DNA of 7,235 nt, taken from DASZHJ01 sp035581425 (GTDB taxonomy: Bacteria; Pseudomonadota; Alphaproteobacteria; ATCC43930; CGMCC-115725). Numbering within the stretch: the stretch's first letter is position 1; each line of letters starts with the position of its first letter. The stretch covers positions 1 to 7,235 of the forward strand of contig DATJVP010000186.1 in assembly GCA_035581425.1 (NCBI GenBank), written 5' to 3'. The notes beneath the pieces are model-generated. The model ran no database searches. It was not told where the DNA came from and worked only from the letters and a program-made list of their open reading frames with translations. Made by a program: the position numbers and the translations under genes. Positions 1 through 6,037 of the stretch are shown here, one piece after another.

Positions 1-474
1 GTGATAGGCTCTCTGCTCCGCAATCTACCCGCCGTGCTGTTCGTGATCGCCCTCATCATCGCGACGGCCCACCGCCGCGAGGGAGGTGCCGCCGAGCGCT
101 ATCTGTCGTGGATACTGCTGCTTCCGATCGGCGTCACTGGCGTATGGGCTGGCGTGGCCCATATCTTCTTCCCGGCGACCGCAGCAGCCCACATCGGATG
201 GCAAGTCAGCCCATTTCAGTTCGAAGTTGGCATGGCCGACCTGGCCGTCGGCGTGACCGCAATTATTGCGTTCTGGAGCGGCCTAGGATTCAAGATGGCG
301 GCGGTTTGCGCGGCCTCAATCTTTCTCCTCGGCGACGCCGTGGGGCATCTACGGCAGATGATGGAGGCGAATAACTTCGCACCCGGGAATGCTGGTGTCC
401 CGTTCTATATGGATATCCTATGCCCGGCGCTCGCGCTGACTCTGACCTTCTTGGCCGATCGCCCCGGTCGATGA
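1..474 (+). CDS. DUF6790-type small integral membrane protein
   Basis: A 157-residue hydrophobic protein read from a GTG at the first base of the window, so the true start could lie slightly upstream; the N-terminus nevertheless looks close to complete because it opens directly into a first membrane segment. I see about four to five membrane stretches, near residues 9-23, 37-57, 81-97, 99-114 and 137-152. The sequence matches my memory of the DUF6790 family: an H-I-F-F-P stretch (54-58), then P-F-Q-F-E-V-G-M-A-D-L (71-81), then G-H-L-R-Q-M (115-120) followed by N-N-F-A-P-G-N-A-G (124-132) and a last helix. No catalytic role is known to me for this family, and none is proposed. It is on the same strand as the molybdenum hydroxylase genes but 262 nt upstream, so joint transcription is not evident. 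Confidence 0.8.
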   Translation: MIGSLLRNLPAVLFVIALIIATAHRREGGAAERYLSWILLLPIGVTGVWAGVAHIFFPATAAAHIGWQVSPFQFEVGMADLAVGVTAIIAFWSGLGFKMAAVCAASIFLLGDAVGHLRQMMEANNFAPGNAGVPFYMDILCPALALTLTFLADRPGR

Positions 475-559
475 GCCTCCCTCTCGCCACCGACGAGGGA
501 AGCGACGCTTCTATTACCTTCGCGGCGCGCCTCACACGCCGTCGGCTGGCCGCCGCGCG

Positions 560-599
560 CCATTGCCGGACGTCACGGCGTCGTGCGATTTGGCAATGG
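560..599 (+). repeat. Imperfect inverted repeat / potential RNA hairpin
   Basis: The 8-base arm CCATTGCC (560-567) is perfectly complementary to GGCAATGG (592-599). The stem can continue inward by two G-T pairs and one A-T pair (568-570 with 589-591). Inside the loop, CACG (574-577) pairs with CGTG (582-585) around a 4-nt loop, with a 3-by-3 internal bulge between the two stems. No T-run follows, so it is not a classical intrinsic terminator. It sits about 135 nt upstream of the TTG start of the [2Fe-2S] subunit and could be an operator, a leader structure or chance. Confidence 0.45.
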
Positions 600-724
600 G
601 TCGTGCGTCCCAGAAAGGCGCCTCGATGTCTCGGTCTTATGGTCGAAAACCGGCGCATGCGTGATACTGCCGCTGCGGTCGTGGCCTTTCGACCCGGTGC
701 AATCGGCCTAGCGCCCCCGCACAC

Positions 725-730
725 TGGAGG
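725..730 (+). promoter_or_regulatory. Ribosome binding site supporting a TTG start
   Basis: TGGAGG lies 6 nt before the TTG at 737. The first in-frame ATG is at residue 19 and would remove the first beta-strands of the ferredoxin fold, so this site decides the start in favour of TTG. Confidence 0.8.
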
Positions 731-736
731 TTCGCG

Positions 737-1192
737 TTGGCGACACTAAAAATAAACGGCGAGGACCGGCAATTCGAAGCGCCGGAAGACATGCCGCTGC
801 TCTGGGTGCTGCGTGATGTCCTCGGGTTGACCGGCACGAAGTTCGGCTGCGGCATCGCGCAATGCGGGGCTTGCACCGTGCACATCGACGGCAATCCCGT
901 GCGCTCCTGCCTGCTGCCGGTGGGAAACGTCGGGAAACGTGCCGTCACGACCATCGAAGGCATCGGCGCCACCGACGCGGGAGCGAAGGTGCAGCGCGCC
1001 TGGCTCGATCTGGAAGTGATCCAATGCGGCTACTGCCAATCCGGGCAAATCATGTCGGCCTCGGCGCTTCTTGCCGCCAACCCGCAGCCCGACGATGCCG
1101 ATATCGACGCGGCGATGTCCGGCAACATCTGCCGCTGCGGCACCTATGTCCGCATCCGCGAGGCGATCAAACGCGCCGCGGGCGAGACATAG
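737..1192 (+). CDS. [2Fe-2S] subunit of molybdenum hydroxylase (IorA-like)
   Basis: A 151-residue small iron-sulfur subunit of the xanthine oxidase/molybdenum hydroxylase family. Residues 1-75 form the plant-ferredoxin-like domain with cluster ligands Cys38, Cys43, Cys46 and Cys58; residues 80-148 form the all-helical [2Fe-2S]-binding domain with Cys97, Cys100, Cys132 and Cys134 (I-C-R-C-G-T-Y). All eight ligands are present and the length is normal for the family. The protein passes electrons from the molybdenum centre of the next gene's product outward, here most likely to the cytochrome c encoded third. It has no signal peptide of its own, so it would be exported only as a folded complex with the Tat-targeted large subunit (inference). 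Start is TTG with a good ribosome binding site. The stop is 6 nt before the next start, so the two are co-translated neighbours. It resembles isoquinoline 1-oxidoreductase alpha and aldehyde dehydrogenase small subunits; the substrate is not determined. Confidence 0.95.
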   Translation: MATLKINGEDRQFEAPEDMPLLWVLRDVLGLTGTKFGCGIAQCGACTVHIDGNPVRSCLLPVGNVGKRAVTTIEGIGATDAGAKVQRAWLDLEVIQCGYCQSGQIMSASALLAANPQPDDADIDAAMSGNICRCGTYVRIREAIKRAAGET

Positions 1193-1198
1193 GTCGCC

Positions 1199-3373
1199 AT
1201 GAGCGCTCTCGACAATCCGTCGATCCCCTCGCGCCGCGGCGTCCTCAAGGCCGGCTTGGCCGGCGGATTCCTGCTCGCCTTCCATCTCCCCGCGCGGGCC
1301 GCCAACGAGCCGGAGCAGCCGCCGGATTCGACGGAGGGCCGTTTCGCGCCCAACGCCTTCATCCGCATCGACCGTTCCGGGACGACGACGCTGGTCATGC
1401 CGCAGGTGGAGATGGGCCAGGGCGTTTATACCTCGATCCCGCAGATCCTCGCTGAGGAGCTGGACGCCGATTTTGCCGCAGTGACGGTCGTGCATGCGCC
1501 GCCGAATGAAAAGCTCTACAGCAATCCCTTCTTCGGGGTTCAGGTCACCGGAAATTCCAATTCCGTGCGCGCCTTCTGGAAGCCGCTGCGCCAGGCGGGC
1601 GCTGCGGCGCGCGCGATGCTCGTGCAGGCCGCAGCCAACCAGTGGCAGGTCGATCCAGCGAGCTGCTCGGCCTCTAAAAGCAGGGTGACCCACGCCGGGA
1701 GCGGGAGAAGCGCCGGATACGGCGATCTCATCGATGCCGCGAGCAGCCTTCCGGTGCCGAAAGACCCGCCGCTCAAGGACCCAAAGGATTTCGTGCTGAT
1801 CGGGAAGCCCGTCAAGCGTCTCGACACCCCGGCCAAGACCGACGGCAAAGCCATCTACGGCATCGACGCGATGCTCCCGGGCATGAAGTTCGCGACCATC
1901 GCGCAGTCGCCGGTCTTCGGGGGCAAGGTTCGTAACGTCGACGACCGCGCCGCCAAGTCCATTCCCGGCGTCAGGCAGATCATCGTGCTGGACGATTTCG
2001 TCGCGGTGGTCGGCGATCACATGTGGGCCGCGAAGCGGGGTCTCGACGCCCTCGTCATCGCCTGGGACGAAGGCAAATGGGCGACCCTCAGCTCGAAGGA
2101 CATCTGGGAGGATTTGCGCGCGGCAAGCCGCAAGGACGGCGTCGTCGCGAAATCCGCCGGCGACATCGCGAAGGGCCTGACGCAGGGCGACCGCTTCGAG
2201 GGCGAATACGAGATGCCGTTCCTCGCGCACGCGACCATGGAGCCGATGAACTGCACGGCTCACGTGACGCCCGGCGCCTGCGAGATATGGATCGGGACGC
2301 AGGTCGTGGCTCGCGTGCAGTCGACCGTGGCGCAGGCCTTGGGGCTGCCCGTCGACAAGGTGACGGTGCACAACCATCTGCTGGGCGGCGGTTTCGGCCG
2401 CCGGCTCGAGCCGGACATGGCCGTGAGCGCAGCGCGCATCGCGCAGCACGTCGACGGTCCGGTGAAAGTGGTCTGGACGCGCGAGGAGGACATCCAGCAC
2501 GACGTCTATCGGCCGGTCTATCGCGATCTCATCTCCGCGAGCATGTCGAACGGGAAAATCCAGGCCTGGAAATATCGGGTCGCCGGCTCGTCGATCATGG
2601 CACGCTGGCTGCCGCCTGCCTTCACGAACGGCATCGACATCGACGCGATCGATAGCGCCATCGACATTCCCTACGATATCCCGAACCTGAGCGTCGAGTA
2701 CGTCCGTGCGGAGCCGCCGGGAGTGCCCACCGGCTTCTGGCGTGGCGTTGGGCCGAACAACAACGTGTTCGCGATCGAATGTTTCATGGACGAGCTCGCG
2801 CGCAAGGCAAACATGGACCCGATCGCCTTCCGCCTCGGCATGCTGGAGAAAAATCCGCGCTTCAAGGCTGCGCTCGAGCTCGTCAGGGATAAGTCCGACT
2901 GGGGTAAGCCCCTGCCGGCGCGCGCGGGGCGCGGGGTCTGTGTGCAACCGTCTTTCGCGAGCTTCATCGCTACGGTCGTTGAGGCCGAAGTGGACGCGGG
3001 CGGCGAGGTGCGCTTGCGCCGGGTGACCTCGGCGGTGGACACCGGCATTGCCGTCAACCCCGACACCGTCGTGGCGCAGTTGCAGGGCGGATTGATCTTC
3101 GGCCTGACCGCGGCGCTCTGGGGCGAGATCACCATCGAGAGGGGCCGTGTCCAGCAATCGAACTTCAACGATTACCGCATGCTGCGCATGAACGAAGTGC
3201 CGAGGATCGATGTGCACGTCATCGAGAGCAGCGCGGACCCCGGCGGGATCGGCGAAACCGGCGCGAATGCAGGCCCGCCCGCGCTGCGCAACGCGATCTA
3301 CGCCGCAACCGGCGTAGCGCTGCGTCGCCTTCCGATCGACCGTGCGGCGCTGGCGATCGCCAATAAGGCGTGA
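1199..3373 (+). CDS. Molybdopterin-binding large subunit of molybdenum hydroxylase (IorB-like, Tat-exported)
   Basis: A 724-residue catalytic subunit of the xanthine dehydrogenase family, in the IorB/membrane aldehyde dehydrogenase branch. Residues 1-35 are a twin-arginine signal (S-R-R-G-V-L-K at 11-17, hydrophobic stretch 18-30, likely cleavage after A-R-A at 32-34). The mature part contains the family's M-P-Q-V-E-M-G-Q-G-V-Y-T stretch, Gln368 in G-T-Q (expected near the molybdenum oxo ligand), the G-G-G-F-G-R-R loop (396-402), and the C-terminal G-G-I-G-E-T-G motif in which Glu686 aligns with the catalytic glutamate of G-x-G-E-x-G. Length is typical. It would oxidise or hydroxylate an aldehyde or heteroaromatic substrate in the periplasm with Mo-molybdopterin, giving electrons to the [2Fe-2S] subunit. 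No FAD subunit gene accompanies it, as expected for this branch. The ribosome binding site is weak (AGG close to the start), consistent with coupling to the gene 6 nt upstream. True substrate unknown; isoquinoline annotation should be taken as family naming only. Confidence 0.95.
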   Translation: MSALDNPSIPSRRGVLKAGLAGGFLLAFHLPARAANEPEQPPDSTEGRFAPNAFIRIDRSGTTTLVMPQVEMGQGVYTSIPQILAEELDADFAAVTVVHAPPNEKLYSNPFFGVQVTGNSNSVRAFWKPLRQAGAAARAMLVQAAANQWQVDPASCSASKSRVTHAGSGRSAGYGDLIDAASSLPVPKDPPLKDPKDFVLIGKPVKRLDTPAKTDGKAIYGIDAMLPGMKFATIAQSPVFGGKVRNVDDRAAKSIPGVRQIIVLDDFVAVVGDHMWAAKRGLDALVIAWDEGKWATLSSKDIWEDLRAASRKDGVVAKSAGDIAKGLTQGDRFEGEYEMPFLAHATMEPMNCTAHVTPGACEIWIGTQVVARVQSTVAQALGLPVDKVTVHNHLLGGGFGRRLEPDMAVSAARIAQHVDGPVKVVWTREEDIQHDVYRPVYRDLISASMSNGKIQAWKYRVAGSSIMARWLPPAFTNGIDIDAIDSAIDIPYDIPNLSVEYVRAEPPGVPTGFWRGVGPNNNVFAIECFMDELARKANMDPIAFRLGMLEKNPRFKAALELVRDKSDWGKPLPARAGRGVCVQPSFASFIATVVEAEVDAGGEVRLRRVTSAVDTGIAVNPDTVVAQLQGGLIFGLTAALWGEITIERGRVQQSNFNDYRMLRMNEVPRIDVHVIESSADPGGIGETGANAGPPALRNAIYAATGVALRRLPIDRAALAIANKA

Positions 3374-3378
3374 CGAGC

Positions 3379-4731
3379 ATGCGCAAAAGACGATCGCGCC
3401 GAGCCATCTATCTCATCGCCTTCATCGCGCTGGCTATAGCGGCGGTACTCGGCTTCAAGGCACTCTACAACGGACCCCTGGCGTTCGCGGGAGGATCGAC
3501 GGTGGCGCTTTCGGACTATCGCGCCGCCAATCCGACCGGCGTTCCCGCGGAACTCGCGACCGCCGACGCGGTCAAGCGCGGCGAGTACCTTGCGCGAGCC
3601 GCCGACTGCATGGTTTGCCATACCGCCATCGGCGGAACTCAATATGCCGGCGGCTTGGGCATTCCACTGCCATTCGGAACGCTCTACTCGACCAACATTA
3701 CGCCGGATAAGGAGACGGGGATCGGCGGCTACAGCGACCAGGATTTCATTAACGCGGTAAAGCACGGCGTTCGCCGGGACGGCGTAAACCTCTATCCCGC
3801 CATGCCCTTCACCTCCTACGGATATATGACCGATGCGGACGTGTTGGCGATCAAGGCCTATTTGTTCAGCCTTCCGCCGGTCCATGCCGCCAATCGCCGG
3901 GATACGCTGGCCTTCCCCTATAATCAGCGTTGGACGATGGTCGCGTGGTCGCTGATGTTCGACACGAGCGCCAGCTTCAGGCCCAACCCGGAGCGAAGTC
4001 CCGAATGGAACCGGGGTGCCTATATCGCCGAGGCCCTGGCGCACTGCGGTGACTGTCACACGCCGCGCAATTTCGCATTCGCTCTCGACAACCGGAGGAA
4101 GTTCGCCGGCGCGGTTGCGGCGGGCTGGCGCGCTTTCAACATCACCTCCGAAAAAGCGACGGGCATCGGCGACTGGAGCGACAGCGATTTGATCGCCTAC
4201 CTCTCGACCGGGCACGCGTCGGGCCGCGGAACGGCAGCGGGACCGATGGGCGAAGCGGTCGACCAGAGTTTCAGCCGGATGGCGCCGTCCGACATTCGCG
4301 CGCTGGTCGCCTATCTCCGCAGCATACCCGCGATCGTCTCGGCCGATCTGCCGGCGAAGCTTGCGCCGCCGGCGCCGCCATCTCCAAAACAGGGCGGGGT
4401 CGCGGCAGAATTGGCGGGCAAGAGGGTTTACGAGAGCGCCTGCACCGGCTGTCACGGTTGGACAGGGGTGAGCGAGATCTCTCCGTTTGCGACGATTTCC
4501 GGCGCGCGCGCGGTCAACGACCGAAGCGCGATCAACGTCGCGCAGATCGTGATTTCCGGCACGACGCGGTCGACGCCGCAAGGCGCGCTCTCCATGCCCG
4601 GCTTCGGCCACGTCTATTCGGACGTCGAGATAGCGGCAGTGGCCAACTATGTCACGGGGCGGTTCGGTAGCGCACCGTCCGCGATCACCGCAACGGATGT
4701 GGCGGCGCTGCGGAGCCAAACCGCTCGTTGA
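3379..4731 (+). CDS. Membrane-anchored triheme cytochrome c (alcohol/aldehyde dehydrogenase cytochrome subunit type)
   Basis: A 450-residue c-type cytochrome with three CxxCH haem sites: C77-M-V-C-H81, C223-G-D-C-H227 and C355-T-G-C-H359. Likely sixth ligands are Met142 (P-A-M-P-F), Met290 (G-P-M-G-E) and Met406 (S-M-P-G-F). The first domain carries the T-N-I-T-P-D-K-E-T-G-I-G stretch typical of the cytochrome subunits of membrane alcohol, gluconate and aldehyde dehydrogenases. A basic N-terminus (R-K-R-R-S-R-R) precedes one hydrophobic segment (about residues 8-27), giving an uncleaved anchor or signal with the haems in the periplasm. I chose ATG 3379 because AAGG at 3365-3368 is about 10 nt away; the GTG at 3370 (3 residues longer, overlapping the upstream stop by 4 nt) would leave only 1 nt and is the alternative. 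Directly following the Mo subunit, it is the expected electron acceptor passing electrons to quinone or a terminal oxidase. In nicotinate dehydrogenase the equivalent haem region is fused to the large subunit. Confidence 0.93.
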   Translation: MRKRRSRRAIYLIAFIALAIAAVLGFKALYNGPLAFAGGSTVALSDYRAANPTGVPAELATADAVKRGEYLARAADCMVCHTAIGGTQYAGGLGIPLPFGTLYSTNITPDKETGIGGYSDQDFINAVKHGVRRDGVNLYPAMPFTSYGYMTDADVLAIKAYLFSLPPVHAANRRDTLAFPYNQRWTMVAWSLMFDTSASFRPNPERSPEWNRGAYIAEALAHCGDCHTPRNFAFALDNRRKFAGAVAAGWRAFNITSEKATGIGDWSDSDLIAYLSTGHASGRGTAAGPMGEAVDQSFSRMAPSDIRALVAYLRSIPAIVSADLPAKLAPPAPPSPKQGGVAAELAGKRVYESACTGCHGWTGVSEISPFATISGARAVNDRSAINVAQIVISGTTRSTPQGALSMPGFGHVYSDVEIAAVANYVTGRFGSAPSAITATDVAALRSQTAR

Positions 4732-4881
4732 CGACGCAGCACATCGCGCGTGGCCGAATCGATCCCGCGACATAAGAGAGCGTGAGGCTTCGACGGCGCG
4801 CTGCCCACCCCCGAGCCGGATCGTTTCAGCTCTTCCATAAGTGCTGATAGGATGGCACCGCGCGAGGTGTCGGGGGCCCCA

Positions 4882-5880
4882 ATGAGGAGACGCGATTTCA
4901 TGCGGCTGGTCGGCGGCCTGCCGGTGGCGTGGCCGCTTTCCACCCGCGCGCAGTCAGTGAAAATCGCTCGGATTGGCTTCCTGAATACGGGGTCGCTTGA
5001 ATCGCCAGAGGCGTCGAATGTGATGCTCGACGTCTTCCGGCAGGCGCTCGGCGAGCTCGGCTACGTCGAAGGCAGGAACTTCCTCCTCGAGTATCGGACA
5101 GCGGACGGCAAGCTCGAGCGGTTCTCTGAGCTCGCAGTCGAAATAGTCCGGCTCGGGATTGACGTGATCGTCGCGGCGAATACGCCGGCAGCGCGCGCGG
5201 CGCTACAAGCGACCAGGACCATCCCCATCGTCGTGCCGGTTATGGCGGATCCCGTCGGGGACGGTCTCGTCGCCAGCCTCGCGAAGCCGGGCGGGAACAT
5301 CACAGGGTTGACCTTTCTCGGCCCGGAACTGCTCCCCAAGCGCCTGGCGTTACTAAAGGAAGCACTTCCTCCGGTTTCCCGGGTGGCGGCCCTTTGGCAA
5401 CCCGGCGCTTATAGCGAGCGCACGATGAGCAGCATGATGCAGGAGACAGAGGCCGCCGCGCGGACATTGGGAGTGCAGCTCGTGCTCGTTGCGGTTCGGG
5501 GCCCCGACGAATTGAACCGGGCACTCTCCGAGATTGTCGAAGAGCGCGCCGAGGCGGTTATCGTATTTCCGAGCCCGATACTCTTCACTGAGCGGCGGCA
5601 TATCGTCGACTTCGCAACCACGCACCGGCTGCCGTCAATGTCGATGGGCAGGGAGTTTGTGGAACTCGGCGGCCTCATGGCCTACGGCGCAAATCTGCCT
5701 GACTTGTTTCGTCGTAGCGCCACCTACGTGGACAAGATCATCAAAGGGGCCAAGCCCGAGGACCTGCCCGTCGAGCAGCCGGAAAAATTCGATCTGGCCA
5801 TCAACGTCGGGACTGCCAAGCGGCTCGGCGTTGACATTCCGCCGTCATTGCTGGCCCGCGCCGACGAGGTAATCGAATAG
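4882..5880 (+). CDS. ABC transporter substrate-binding protein (ABC_sub_bind / PF04392 type)
   Basis: A 332-residue periplasmic binding protein. The leader M-R-R-R-D-F-M-R-L-V-G-G at residues 1-12, followed by a hydrophobic stretch and T-R-A-Q (21-24), is a Tat-like signal with likely cleavage near residue 23-25. The mature part has the family pattern: K-I-A-R-I-G-F-L (27-34), E-L-G-Y-V-E-G-R-N (58-66), D-V-I-V-A (94-98), then M-A-D-P-V-G-D-G-L-V (121-130), P-G-G-N-I-T-G-L (136-143) and a C-terminal second lobe ending I-P-P-S-L-L-A-R-A-D-E-V-I-E. Length is usual. An in-frame ATG at 4852 would add 10 residues before the signal and has only an abutting AGG; 4882 fits the family's start. The ligand is unknown; family members include tryptophan/tyrosine-type binders and many uncharacterised ones. 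No permease or ATPase gene is in the window, so it is a solitary binding protein here, 150 nt after the cytochrome gene. Alphaproteobacteria commonly carry many such copies. Confidence 0.92.
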   Translation: MRRRDFMRLVGGLPVAWPLSTRAQSVKIARIGFLNTGSLESPEASNVMLDVFRQALGELGYVEGRNFLLEYRTADGKLERFSELAVEIVRLGIDVIVAANTPAARAALQATRTIPIVVPVMADPVGDGLVASLAKPGGNITGLTFLGPELLPKRLALLKEALPPVSRVAALWQPGAYSERTMSSMMQETEAAARTLGVQLVLVAVRGPDELNRALSEIVEERAEAVIVFPSPILFTERRHIVDFATTHRLPSMSMGREFVELGGLMAYGANLPDLFRRSATYVDKIIKGAKPEDLPVEQPEKFDLAINVGTAKRLGVDIPPSLLARADEVIE

Positions 5881-5976
5881 ACGATCGGACTCTAAAAAAC
5901 CCTTCGATCTCGACGCGCATTGCGGCCCCTGCCATGCTGCCGGAGGCTCGCGAGAGGTCGGCGGCAAGTCGTCCAT

Positions 5977-6004
5977 GCTCGGCCCCGCGCCGATGCGATT
6001 TTTT
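5977..6004 (+). terminator. Possible Rho-independent terminator
   Basis: TCGGC (5979-5983) pairs with GCCGA (5989-5993) around a 5-nt loop. Two more G-C pairs (5977-5978 with 5995-5996) are possible across a one-base bulge. Two bases later comes a run of six T (5999-6004). It lies about 100 nt after the binding-protein stop and before the chosen start of the hydrolase gene. The stem is short, so this is a weak call. Confidence 0.3.
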
Positions 6005-6037
6005 CGACCCCAAGCTCGATTTGGAGCCGCCTCACGA

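Larger units (their letters stand above)
475..736. other. Intergenic gap, no gene found
   Basis: This stretch lies between the DUF6790-type gene and the molybdenum hydroxylase unit. Reading frames across it give only arginine-rich, low-complexity translations with no family resemblance. It should hold the promoter of the downstream three-gene unit, but I could not find a convincing -35/-10 pair or a correctly spaced sigma-54 site. The only structure I can support is the hairpin at 560-599. Confidence 0.6.

Noticed and set aside
590..606. Sigma-54-like TTGGCA followed by GTGC.
   Set aside because: The GG (592-593) and GC (605-606) are 11 nt apart instead of the required 10, and the site overlaps the hairpin arm.
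921..940. Two adjacent 10-base units differing at one base (TGGGAAACGT and CGGGAAACGT).
   Set aside because: They fall in coding sequence of the Fe-S subunit, and the protein length here matches the family without an insertion, so this is probably coincidence.
746..3217. An 823-codon open frame on the minus strand, longer than either gene it opposes.
   Set aside because: It lies wholly antisense to the Fe-S and Mo subunit genes, whose families and motifs are clear. Its translation is rich in Arg, His and Asp without domain resemblance, as expected from the G/C third positions of the real genes.
3298..4773. A 491-codon minus-strand open frame.
   Set aside because: Antisense shadow of the triheme cytochrome gene; Arg- and Gly-rich translation with no recognisable motif.
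4852..4881. Upstream ATG giving a 10-residue longer binding protein.
   Set aside because: The extra residues precede a normal M-R-R-R-D-F leader, and the only Shine-Dalgarno-like bases abut the ATG.
5921..5935. A CxxCH-like haem motif (C-G-P-C-H) in the frame leading into the hydrolase.
   Set aside because: The frame has no start codon upstream of it (stop at 5870) and the surrounding residues do not resemble a cytochrome; a chance match in the intergenic gap.
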